From Sphingomonas sp. Y38-1Y (GTDB taxonomy: Bacteria > Pseudomonadota > Alphaproteobacteria > Sphingomonadales > Sphingomonadaceae): a stretch of 64,000 nucleotides of DNA. The translations under genes were made by a program, and so were the position numbers. This document shows positions 11,881 to 19,142 of the stretch, one piece after another. The notes under the pieces were generated by a model. It was not told where the DNA came from. It was given only the letters and a program-made list of their open reading frames with translations, and made no database searches. The stretch is taken from NCBI RefSeq assembly GCF_032391395.1, contig NZ_CP135916.1, positions 1,240,001 through 1,304,000 on the forward strand, read 5' to 3'. Each line of letters opens with the position of its first letter. Within the stretch, counting starts at the first letter, position 1.

Positions 11881-14319
11881 GTGCCCCGCGCGCCCGACCC
11901 GCTCGCCGCCTACAACGCCAAGCGCGACTTCGCGCGGACCGCCGAGCCGGCGGGCACGCTGGCGCCGGGCAAGGGGAACAGCTTCGTCGTCCAGAAGCAC
12001 GACGCCACGCGCCTCCACTGGGACTTCCGCCTGGAGGTGGACGGCGTCCTCAAGAGCTGGGCGGTGACGCGCGGCCCCAGCCTCGACCCCGGCGAGAAGC
12101 GGCTGGCGGTCCGGACCGAGGACCATCCGCTCGGCTATGCGACCTTCGAGGGGACGATCCCGGCCGAGGAATATGGCGGCGGCACGGTGATGCTGTGGGA
12201 CCGCGGCACCTGGTCGCCGATCAAGGGCAAGTCGGCAAAGGATCTCGACAAGGGCCATCTCCACTTCATCCTCGATGGCGAGCGGATGAAGGGCGAGTGG
12301 CTGCTGATCCGCCTGAAGCCGCGCGGCAAGGAAAAGCGCGAAAACTGGCTCCTGCGCAAGATCGACGATGCGCATGCCGGGGGTGCCGACATGCTGGTCG
12401 AGACCGCGCTGACCAGCGTCGAGACCGGCCGAACGATGGACGAGATCGCCGAGGGCAAGAAGCCCCCGAAGCGCAGCCGCAAGGCGCCGAAGAAGACGGC
12501 CAGGCCGCCCGCCTCGCCGTTCCGCGGCGGCGGCGAGGTGCTGCAGCTCGCCACGCTCGCCGATGCCGTCCCGGCGGGCAATGGCTGGCTGCACGAGGTC
12601 AAATATGACGGCTATCGCGCGCTGATCGCGGCAGGCGGGAGGACGGCGCGCATCTACACGCGCTCGGGGCTCGACTGGACCGACAAGTTTCCCGCCATCG
12701 CCGAGGCGGCAGCGGCGATCGACACGCCCGCGCTGATCGACGGCGAGATCGTCGCGATGAAGGATGGCCGTCCCGACTTCTCGACGCTCCAGGACGCGAT
12801 CTCCAACGCGTCGGGCGAGATGATCCTGTTCGCCTTCGACCTGTTGGAGGCGGGCGGCGAGGACCTGCGCGCGCTGCCGCTGACCGAACGCAAGCAGCGG
12901 CTGGCGACGATCCTGCCGGCGGGCGACCCGCGCATCCACTTCGCCGAGCATGTCGTGGGATCGGGCGAGAAGCTGCTCGACGCGATGTGCACCGAAGGGC
13001 TGGAGGGGATCGTCGCCAAGCGCGTCGATGCGCCCTATCGCGCCGGCCGTGCGAAGAGCTGGATCAAGGTCAAGTGCACCCGTCGGCAGGAATTCGTGAT
13101 CGTCGGCTGGCTGCCGTCATCGGCCAAGGGTCGGGGCCTGCGCTCGCTGCTGCTTGGGCTCAACGAGGACGGCAAGCTGCGCTATGCGGGCAAGGTCGGA
13201 ACGGGCTTCAACGCTGACACCCAGGCGATGCTGGCCGAGAAGCTGGACAAGCTGGCGCGCAAGACCGCGCCGGTCGAGGTGCCGCGCGCAGCGGCGCGGG
13301 GCGCGATGTGGGTCAGCCCCAAGCTGGTCGCCGAGATCGCGTTCGCCGAATTCACGGCCGAGAATGTCGTCCGGCACGCCAGCTTCATCGGCCTGCGCGG
13401 CGACAAGCCGGCAAAGGAGGTCGTGGCCGAGCAGCCCGCGGACGCGCCCTCGCCCGAACCGGCGGTAAAGATCAGCAGCCGCGAGCGCGAGATCTTCCCC
13501 GGCGACGGCATCACCAAGGGCGAGCTAGCCGACTATTATGCGGCGATGGCGGGGCTGATGCTGCCCTGGCTCGCGCGCCGGCCGATCAGCCTGGTCCGCT
13601 GTCCGCAGGGGCGCGCCAAGCAATGCTTCTTCCAGAAGCACGACGCGGGCAGCTTCGGCGGGCACGTCCACCATGTCGACATCCACGAGAAGGACGGGTC
13701 GGTCGAACCCTATCTCTATGTCGAGGATGCCGCAGGCATGCTCGCCTGCGTCCAGATGGGGACGATCGAATTCCACGGATGGGGCGCGCGCAGCGACGAT
13801 GTCGAGCGGCCCGACCGCCTCGTCTTCGACCTCGACCCCGATGAGGGGCTGGACTTCGACGACGTGAAGAAGGCGGCGGAGCACATCAAGACGGTGCTTG
13901 CCGACATGGGGCTGACCAGCTTTCCGATGCTGTCGGGGGGCAAGGGCGTCCATGTCGTCGTGCCGCTGACGCCCGAGGCCGAGTGGCCCGCGGTCAAGTC
14001 GTTCGCCGACCGCTTCGCCCGCGCGCTCGCCGCCGCCGAGCCCGACCGCTTCACCGCGACGATGAGCAAGGCGAAACGGACGGGGCGGATCTTCATCGAC
14101 TGGCTGCGCAACCAGCGGGGCGCGACCGCGGTGCTCCCCTATGTCGTCCGCGCGCGACCGGGGGCGCCGGTGGCCGCTCCGGTCGCGTGGAGCGAGTTCA
14201 AGGCGATCGACACGGCGGCGCGCTGGCATCTCGGCGATGCGGCGGAGCTTCAGAAGCGGGCGGCGAGCCGGCTGCTGCAAGGCTGGGGCGTTGCCGATCA
14301 GGTGTTGCCGGAGGTCTGA
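11881..14319 (+). CDS. ligD: DNA ligase D (phosphoesterase-ligase-polymerase fusion)
   Basis: An 812-residue end-joining enzyme with three activities. The N-terminal 3'-phosphoesterase (~1-180) shows HDATRLHWDFRLE. The ATP-dependent ligase (~200-490) has its adenylated Lys241 in KYDGYR, and later EGIVAKRVDAPY and SWIKVKC. The C-terminal primase-type polymerase (~520-812) has the metal-binding LDPDEGLDFDDVK and SGGKGVHVVVPL. The order PE-Lig-Pol matches the Pseudomonas/Agrobacterium type, not the mycobacterial Pol-PE-Lig order. It starts with GTG at 11881, matching the family's start of homology. Ku is encoded just upstream. Confidence 0.97.
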   Translation: MPRAPDPLAAYNAKRDFARTAEPAGTLAPGKGNSFVVQKHDATRLHWDFRLEVDGVLKSWAVTRGPSLDPGEKRLAVRTEDHPLGYATFEGTIPAEEYGGGTVMLWDRGTWSPIKGKSAKDLDKGHLHFILDGERMKGEWLLIRLKPRGKEKRENWLLRKIDDAHAGGADMLVETALTSVETGRTMDEIAEGKKPPKRSRKAPKKTARPPASPFRGGGEVLQLATLADAVPAGNGWLHEVKYDGYRALIAAGGRTARIYTRSGLDWTDKFPAIAEAAAAIDTPALIDGEIVAMKDGRPDFSTLQDAISNASGEMILFAFDLLEAGGEDLRALPLTERKQRLATILPAGDPRIHFAEHVVGSGEKLLDAMCTEGLEGIVAKRVDAPYRAGRAKSWIKVKCTRRQEFVIVGWLPSSAKGRGLRSLLLGLNEDGKLRYAGKVGTGFNADTQAMLAEKLDKLARKTAPVEVPRAAARGAMWVSPKLVAEIAFAEFTAENVVRHASFIGLRGDKPAKEVVAEQPADAPSPEPAVKISSREREIFPGDGITKGELADYYAAMAGLMLPWLARRPISLVRCPQGRAKQCFFQKHDAGSFGGHVHHVDIHEKDGSVEPYLYVEDAAGMLACVQMGTIEFHGWGARSDDVERPDRLVFDLDPDEGLDFDDVKKAAEHIKTVLADMGLTSFPMLSGGKGVHVVVPLTPEAEWPAVKSFADRFARALAAAEPDRFTATMSKAKRTGRIFIDWLRNQRGATAVLPYVVRARPGAPVAAPVAWSEFKAIDTAARWHLGDAAELQKRAASRLLQGWGVADQVLPEV

Positions 14320-14323
14320 AGCG

Positions 14324-14794
14324 ATGGCCAAGTCGCACGATTTCACCGCCGCGATCGAGTGGACCGGCAGCCGGGGATACGGCACCACCGGCTATCGCGA
14401 TTACGACCGCAGCTGGCGGGTGACGACACCGGGCAAGCCGCCCGTCGACTGCTCCAACGAGCCTGCGCTCGGCGGCGATCCGGCGCTGCACAATCCCGAG
14501 GATCTGCTGCTCTCCGCGCTGTCGGCGTGCCACATGCTCTGGTTCCTCCACCGCGCGAGCGAGGCGGGGATCGTCATCACCGGCTATCGCGACGCGCCGC
14601 TCGGCATCGGCGAGAGTGAACCGTCGGGGGCAGGGCGCTTTACCGCGGCGGTGCTGCGGCCCGAGATCGCACTGGCCAACCCGAGCCAGGCCGAGCGCGC
14701 CGATGCGCTGCATGCGGCGATCCACGAAGTCTGCTTCATCGCGCGGTCGGTGGCGTTCCCGGTGACGATCGAGGCGCGGTACGTCACGAACTAA
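14324..14794 (+). CDS. OsmC family protein
   Basis: A 156-residue member of the OsmC/Ohr fold, whose members are thiol peroxidases or related proteins. NPEDLLLSALSACHMLWFLHRASEAG holds one of the two active-site Cys residues (SACHM), and EVCFIARSV holds the second, so the redox pair is intact. It starts 4 nt after the ligD stop, suggesting co-transcription; a link to DNA repair is possible but unproven. An inverted repeat lies just after its stop. Confidence 0.88.
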   Translation: MAKSHDFTAAIEWTGSRGYGTTGYRDYDRSWRVTTPGKPPVDCSNEPALGGDPALHNPEDLLLSALSACHMLWFLHRASEAGIVITGYRDAPLGIGESEPSGAGRFTAAVLRPEIALANPSQAERADALHAAIHEVCFIARSVAFPVTIEARYVTN

Positions 14795-14868
14795 CCACCG
14801 TTCGTGCTGAGCCTGTCGAAGCGCGTGTCCCGGAACACGTCCTTCGAAAAGCTCAGGACGAACGGTGG
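14795..14868. repeat. Inverted intergenic repeat (family C)
   Basis: Arms beginning CCACCGTTCGTGCTGAGC and ending GCTCAGGACGAACGGTGG form a long stem between convergent genes. The right arm contributes the last codons of the HAD gene, whose stop is at 14853. The element is related to the one at 399-480. Confidence 0.85.
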
Positions 14869-15524
14869 TGTGTGTTCGAGAGTAAAAGCCGCACCACGGC
14901 GTCCGGCGTGTCAAACCCGTAATCCGGCGCGAGCTCGTCCAGCGCCGCGCGGTGCGCATAGCCCCAATGCACCGCGCCCGAGCGGATGCCGCATCGCCGC
15001 GCCGCTTCGATATCGCGGGTCTCGTCGCCGATCGCCAGCACCTCGCTTGCGCGCACGCCGGCCGCGCGCAGCACGCGGCGGAAGCGCGGCGCCTTGCCAT
15101 AGAGCGAGGAGGCGCATTCCCAGATCGCGATCCGCCGCGCATTCTCCTCGCCCAGGATGCGACGCGCATTGATCTCCGCGTTGGAAGTGACGAGCGCGAG
15201 CCGGACGCCCGCCTGGTCGAGCGTCGCCAGCATCTCGGTCACGCCGTCGAACAGCTGCACCTCGTGCGTGTGGAGCGCGAACAGGCTGCGGACATAACGG
15301 GCGATGAAGGGGAGCTTCCAGGCGGGGATGCGCAGGCGGCGGATCACCTCGCGCGTCGGCAGCGCGCGCAGTCGCTCGACCTCGCCCGCTTCGACCATGC
15401 GGAAGCGATAGCGCTGGGCGAGATGGTCGACGATGCCGAGGAACCAGTGCCCGCTGTCCGAAAGCGTCCCGTCGAAATCGAAGATGACCAGACGGATGGG
15501 CGGATCGAGCGGCGGCACACGCAA
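14853..15524 (-). CDS. HAD-family phosphatase (phosphoglycolate-phosphatase-like)
   Basis: A 223-residue haloacid-dehalogenase superfamily hydrolase. Motif I FDFDGTLSDSG holds the nucleophilic Asp, motif II is the TSNAE region, and motif IV is IGDETRDIEAA, with a helical cap between I and II. The substrate is not determined by sequence; phosphoglycolate phosphatases are the nearest class. The last codons (THHRSS) are supplied by the intergenic repeat. The start at 15524 is the first ATG before IRLVIFDFD. Confidence 0.9.
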   Translation of the reverse strand: MRVPPLDPPIRLVIFDFDGTLSDSGHWFLGIVDHLAQRYRFRMVEAGEVERLRALPTREVIRRLRIPAWKLPFIARYVRSLFALHTHEVQLFDGVTEMLATLDQAGVRLALVTSNAEINARRILGEENARRIAIWECASSLYGKAPRFRRVLRAAGVRASEVLAIGDETRDIEAARRCGIRSGAVHWGYAHRAALDELAPDYGFDTPDAVVRLLLSNTHHRSS

Positions 15525-15694
15525 AGAGTGGCGGAGGGGCGGCGGCGTTGCAACCCGCCCGGCGCAGGCCGGAAATTTGAGGATCGTAAAAACGAAGCGC
15601 GATTACAAGACTTGTTCTGCACGCCCGCATGACTCATGTATCACCCGTGGCCTGGAGCCACGCTCGTTCTTCAACAGCGAAAGGAGGTGATCCG

Positions 15695-15751
15695 ATGTCT
15701 CATGGTTCAGCAGTGAGGTCGGTTCAGTTCGTTCGGGAGACGCGCCGCTAA
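15695..15751 (+). CDS. 18-residue leader peptide with extended Shine-Dalgarno
   Basis: The short frame MSHGSAVRSVQFVRETRR is preceded by AAAGGAGGTGATCC (15680-15693), a 14-nt perfect complement to the 3' end of 16S rRNA, with 7 nt between GGAGG and ATG. A match of that length argues strongly that the ORF is translated. The peptide is basic and has no signal or membrane segment. Its 3' codons include GGGAGAC, which can base-pair with a downstream element, so ribosome position could steer RNA folding. I know of no function for the peptide. Confidence 0.65.
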   Translation: MSHGSAVRSVQFVRETRR

Positions 15752-15861
15752 ACGCACGGCGTGAAGGCGGGGGATAATCTTCCCCAATCAACGCCTTCGT
15801 TCGCCAAGCGCGCGGCCCGCATGGTCTCCCGCGTCGGAACGTCCGGCCGCTGACCATGTCG

Positions 15862-15909
15862 GAGGCTGTCGGGCCCTTGGGAAAGGGCTCGGCAGCCTCT
15901 TTCATTTTT
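15862..15909 (+). terminator. Rho-independent terminator upstream of FMN reductase
   Basis: GAGGCTG...GGCCC (from 15862) pairs with GGGCTCGGCAGCCTC (to 15899) across a short loop, and is followed by TTTCATTTTT (15900-15909). It is the clearest intrinsic terminator in the window. It ends only 11 nt before the reductase ATG at 15921, so reductase transcription either reads through it or starts inside it. Confidence 0.85.
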
Positions 15910-15920
15910 GAGGAAGATCG

Positions 15921-16508
15921 ATGGCGCGACTGCTCGTCCTCTATGGCTCTTATCGGCGCGACCGGATGGGCATCCGGCTTGCCGACTATCTCGTCGCCGG
16001 CCTTGCCGCGCGCGGGCATGATGTCGAGCTGATCGACGCCAAGGCGGTGGGACTGCCGATGCTCGACCGGATGTACAAGGAATATCCGGCGGGCGAGGCG
16101 CCGGCCGCGATGCAGGCGCTGGCCGACAAGATCGTCGCCGCCGACGGCTTCGTGTTCGTCACCGGCGAGTATAATTGGGGCATGCAGCCGGGGCTCAAGA
16201 ACCTGACCGACCATTTCCTCGAGCAATGGTATTGGCGGCCGGCAGCGATCGCCAGCTACTCGGCAGGCCGACTGGGCGGCGCGCGGTCGGCGACCGCGTG
16301 GCACGGGACGCTGTCCGAGATGGGCATGGTCGTCACCTCGACTACGATCGGCGTCGGCCAGATCGGCGGCGCGCTGGATGCCGATGCGCAGCCGACCGGC
16401 GATGGCGGCGCGGCGCTGGACCGCAACTTTCCCCGCTTCGCCGCCGACCTCGAATGGTGGGTCGAGGCGGCGATGGCGCAGCGTGAACGGAAAGCGCCGC
16501 CCTACTGA
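15921..16508 (+). CDS. NAD(P)H-dependent FMN reductase family protein
   Basis: A 195-residue flavodoxin-like oxidoreductase. LVLYGSYRRDRMGIRLADYL is the FMN phosphate loop and the VTGEYNWGMQPGLKNLTDHF segment is the GEYN(W) active-site signature of NADPH:FMN/azo/chromate reductases. Expected cytosolic role: reduction of FMN or quinones, often linked to oxidative stress. Its start follows GAGGAAG immediately after the terminator at 15862-15909, suggesting control by attenuation. The 3' end runs directly into a repeat element. Confidence 0.9.
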   Translation: MARLLVLYGSYRRDRMGIRLADYLVAGLAARGHDVELIDAKAVGLPMLDRMYKEYPAGEAPAAMQALADKIVAADGFVFVTGEYNWGMQPGLKNLTDHFLEQWYWRPAAIASYSAGRLGGARSATAWHGTLSEMGMVVTSTTIGVGQIGGALDADAQPTGDGGAALDRNFPRFAADLEWWVEAAMAQRERKAPPY

Positions 16509-16645
16509 TCCTCCCCTGGAAGGGGAGGTGGCAGGCCGAAGGCCTGACGGAGGGGTAGGCGGCGATGGCATATTCCATTGAAGCCGGTGACACCCCTCCA
16601 CCACCGGCTGCGCCGGCGGTCCCCCTCTCCTTGCAGGGGAGGATC
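16508..16645. repeat. Composite inverted repeat (family B, CCTCCCC...GGGGAGG type)
   Basis: CCTCCCCTGGAAGGGGAGG near 16510 and CCCTCTCCTTGCAGGGGAGG near 16625 flank GAGGGGTAGG/ACCCCTCCACCACC inner arms and GC-rich hairpins. A very similar element lies at 36906-37035. It holds no gene, though an open frame from 16565 runs through it. Confidence 0.85.
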
Positions 16646-16655
16646 TTGCAGGACC

Positions 16656-16680
16656 GGAACGCCCGCCGCTCCGCGCCGTT
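16656..16680 (+). promoter_or_regulatory. EcfG-type general stress promoter
   Basis: GGAAC (16656-16660), 16 nt, CGTT (16677-16680) matches the alphaproteobacterial EcfG consensus GGAAC-N16/17-CGTT exactly. It lies 31 nt before the start of the membrane protein gene at 16712. Confidence 0.7.
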
Positions 16681-16711
16681 GAAGCGGCGGGCGATGTGGC
16701 GGAGAAAGTTG

Positions 16712-17092
16712 ATGGATTTCAGGAAATTAGCGGTTGGCCTCGGCGTCTTCTCGATCGTGCTCGGCGCGGGCGAGCTGTTCGCGCCGAAGAAGATCGCCCG
16801 GACCCTGGATGCCGAGGGCGGCGAGCCGGTGATCCTGGGCTTCGGCGCGCGAGAGGTGCTGACGGGCGTAGGCCTGATCGCCGCACCGGCGGTCTCGGCG
16901 GGTGCCTGGGCGCGGGTGGCGGGCGATGTCGCCGACTTGACCGCACTCGGCGTCGCGGCGCGGCGAAGCCCCGACAATCGCGCGATCTGGGGCGCGATCG
17001 CCTTCGTGCTGGGCGCGGCCGCACTCGATCTGTTCGCCGCGCGCGGGCTGGACCAGCAGAGCGACGACGAACTGCGGGCGGCGATGGCTTAG
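16712..17092 (+). CDS. Small membrane protein (DUF4267-like), stress promoter
   Basis: A 126-residue protein with about four hydrophobic segments: LAVGLGVFSIVLGAGELF, the EVLTGVGLIAAP region, a third near ADLTALGVA, and AIWGAIAFVLGAAALDLFAA. It resembles the membrane region found N-terminal to SRPBCC cyclase/dehydrase-like proteins in alphaproteobacteria, here stand-alone. I chose the ATG at 16712 because of the GGAGAAAG just before it; upstream in-frame codons lie in the repeat or across the EcfG promoter. The function is unknown; regulation by the general stress response is inferred. Confidence 0.75.
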   Translation: MDFRKLAVGLGVFSIVLGAGELFAPKKIARTLDAEGGEPVILGFGAREVLTGVGLIAAPAVSAGAWARVAGDVADLTALGVAARRSPDNRAIWGAIAFVLGAAALDLFAARGLDQQSDDELRAAMA

Positions 17093-17099
17093 CCAAGCT

Positions 17100-17249
17100 C
17101 GTCACCCCGGACTTGTTCCGGGGTCCACCGCGCCGCGCAGGCGTTGGTTCGTTGTCTGTGAGCGGCGGCCACCTCCTGAAAGTCTGAACCATCTTCTCAG
17201 ATGGATGCGCACGTGGGCCGGTGGACCCCGGAACAAGTCCGGGGTGACG
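17100..17249. repeat. Family A element with perfect 29-bp inverted termini
   Basis: Left arm 17100-17128 and right arm 17221-17249 are perfect reverse complements, and identical to the termini of the GIY-YIG-bearing element at 56309-56713. The 92-nt interior has no ORF that I would support. It lies between convergent genes and ends just before the ggt stop. Confidence 0.9.
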
Positions 17250-17255
17250 AAGATG

Positions 17256-18968
17256 CTACTCCACCAGCACGCGCCCTTCACGCCGCGGGTCGTAGCCGCC
17301 GTCGATCCGGCCGTTTCGCACCAGCACCGCGTGGACACCCGAATCCTCGCCCTGACCGGGCGTCAGCGTCACGCCGCGCGCGGCGAGACCCTCGACCACG
17401 CCGGGCGCGAACTTGTCGACCTCGCCGCTCATCGACGATCCGCGCGCGACGAGGTTAGGAAGGGCGAGCGCCTGCTGCATCGGCAGCCTCCACCACACCC
17501 CCGCCACCAGCGACTTGCCGACATAGGGGAGGATCGCATTGCCCCCCGCCGATCCGATCGCCCCGGCGAAGCGGCCCTGGCCGTCGAGCAGGATCATCGG
17601 CGTCATCGACGACCGCGGCCGCTTGCTTGGCGCGACCGCATTGGCCGCGGGGCTGCCGTCGCGCTCGGTGGGGGAGAAGCTGAAGTCGGTGAGCTGGTTG
17701 TTGAGGAAGAAGCCGTCGACCATCCGGCCGGTGCCGAAGATCGATTCGACGGTCGTCGTCATCGACACGACGTTGCCGTCGCGATCGCCGACGATGAAGT
17801 GCGTCGTCCCCGCGGGCTCCCGCGTGGCGTCGGGGGCACGTGCCAGGGCCCCCGGCGGTGTGCCGAAGGCGGGCGGCGGGCCGGCGCGCTCGCCGATCAG
17901 TTGCGCGCGACCGTCGAGATAGGCCGGATCGAGCATCCCCGCGACGGGCACCCGCACGAATGCGGGGTCGCCGACATAGCGGTCGCGGTCGGCGAACATC
18001 ACCCGGCTCGCTTCCTCGAACAGATACCAGGCCTGGGGATCGGTCGGCCCCCGCTTGGCGATGTCGGTCCGCTCGAGCAGTTGCAGCAGCATCAGCATGC
18101 CGACCCCCGACGATGGCGGTGGCGGCACGCAGGCGCGATAGCCGGCCCAGGGCGCGCACAGCGGCTCGCGCTCGACTGGCTTGTAGGCGGCGAGGTCGGC
18201 GAGCGTCATGCTCCCTTCCAGCGGCGCGGCGCGCGTCCGCTGGACGATCCGCGCCGCGGTCTGACCCTTGTAGAGCGCATCCGGCCCCTGCGCCGCGAGG
18301 CGGGTCAGGAACTCGGCATAGGCCGGGTTGCGGAGTCGATCGCCGATACCGACCAGCGACCCGTCGGGCTTGCCGAAATAGGCGCGCGCATCGGGCTGTT
18401 CGAGCTGGGGAAAGCTGCGGCCGAGGAAGCGAGCGAGGCGCGGCGACACGATGAAGCCGTCGCGCGCCGTCCGTTGCGCATCGCCGAACAGGTCGCGCCA
18501 GGGGAGACGTCCGTGCGCGCGCTGCGCCGTTGCCAGCATCGCCACCGCACCTGGCACCCCCGTCGCGCGGCCCGACACGACCGCGCGGCCGAACGGCAGC
18601 GGCTTGCCGTCGGATCCCAGGAACATCGACGGCGTCGCGCCCGCGGGCGCCACCTCCCGTCCGTCATAGATGCGAACCTTGCCCGATGCGCCGTCCAGAT
18701 AGGTCATGAACGCGCCGCCGCCGATGCCGGAGCTTTGCGGCTCGACCAGCGACAGCATCGCCTGCACCGCCACCGCCGCGTCGACCGCGCTGCCGCCGCG
18801 ACGCAGGATCGCCATGCCCGCTTCCGCCGCCAGCGGATTGGCGGCGACGACGAACATCTCGCGAGCCGCCGGCGCGCTTGCCGGCGCGGGTACCGCAGCG
18901 CGGGGAGCGGGCGCGCACCCGGCAAGGGCGGCGGCAGCGAGGCCGGCGACGAGGGCGGACAGACGCAT
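17256..18968 (-). CDS. ggt: Gamma-glutamyltransferase, lipoprotein-type
   Basis: A 570-residue Ntn-hydrolase proenzyme that cleaves gamma-glutamyl bonds such as those of glutathione in the periplasm. The N-terminus MRLSALVAGLAAAALAGC is a lipoprotein signal with lipobox LAGC, so the protein is probably membrane-anchored. Autocleavage and catalysis are expected at Thr388 (first Thr of GTTHFIVGD). The small subunit has NVVSMTTTVESIFGTG and the nearby LNNQLTDFSF loop. Its start follows GGAG at good spacing; an upstream in-frame ATG at 19055 would precede the signal peptide. It is convergent with the gene at 16712. Confidence 0.95.
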   Translation of the reverse strand: MRLSALVAGLAAAALAGCAPAPRAAVPAPASAPAAREMFVVAANPLAAEAGMAILRRGGSAVDAAVAVQAMLSLVEPQSSGIGGGAFMTYLDGASGKVRIYDGREVAPAGATPSMFLGSDGKPLPFGRAVVSGRATGVPGAVAMLATAQRAHGRLPWRDLFGDAQRTARDGFIVSPRLARFLGRSFPQLEQPDARAYFGKPDGSLVGIGDRLRNPAYAEFLTRLAAQGPDALYKGQTAARIVQRTRAAPLEGSMTLADLAAYKPVEREPLCAPWAGYRACVPPPPSSGVGMLMLLQLLERTDIAKRGPTDPQAWYLFEEASRVMFADRDRYVGDPAFVRVPVAGMLDPAYLDGRAQLIGERAGPPPAFGTPPGALARAPDATREPAGTTHFIVGDRDGNVVSMTTTVESIFGTGRMVDGFFLNNQLTDFSFSPTERDGSPAANAVAPSKRPRSSMTPMILLDGQGRFAGAIGSAGGNAILPYVGKSLVAGVWWRLPMQQALALPNLVARGSSMSGEVDKFAPGVVEGLAARGVTLTPGQGEDSGVHAVLVRNGRIDGGYDPRREGRVLVE

Positions 18969-19142
18969 CGGCAACTCCGGTATCGGGCCGCGAGCGCGCC
19001 CCTTCGTCCCTGCGATAGCCGAGCGCGCGGGCCTGTCCAACCATGGGGCAGGCATCCGGGCTTTGCCCCGCCGCGCGGGCGCTCTAGAAGGGCGACGCTA
19101 CGGCAAGCGTATGGCGCCCGCCGGGCAGGAGACGGACGACGA

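Larger units (their letters stand above)
15640..15909 (+). ncRNA. Candidate leader RNA with alternative stems and terminal terminator
   Basis: This ~270-nt region between divergent genes is dense in complementary segments. A 5' hairpin CGTGGC/GCCACG (15646-15651/15657-15662) is enclosed by ATCACC (15640-15645), which can pair with GGTGAT inside the ribosome-binding site (15686-15691). After an 18-codon ORF come GAAGGCG/CGCCTTC (15763-15769/15792-15798) with an inner GGGG/CCCC. Then CATGGTC/GACCATG (15820-15826/15852-15858) competes with GGGAGAC/GTCTCCC (15735-15741/15824-15830). A strong terminator follows. The architecture resembles a translational-attenuation leader for the FMN reductase at 15921, or a stand-alone small mRNA. 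I do not recognise a named RNA family. Pairings are by eye, and transcription is inferred. Confidence 0.6.

Noticed and set aside
16565..16711. Upstream start for the small membrane protein
   Set aside because: It would translate the family B repeat and the EcfG promoter region; the ATG at 16712 has a better ribosome site.
17205..19142. In-frame N-terminal extension of the acyl-CoA ligase over the ggt gene
   Set aside because: The extension is His/Arg-rich, antisense to a clear gamma-glutamyltransferase, and the ligase family starts at MARKLEHFPN (19143).
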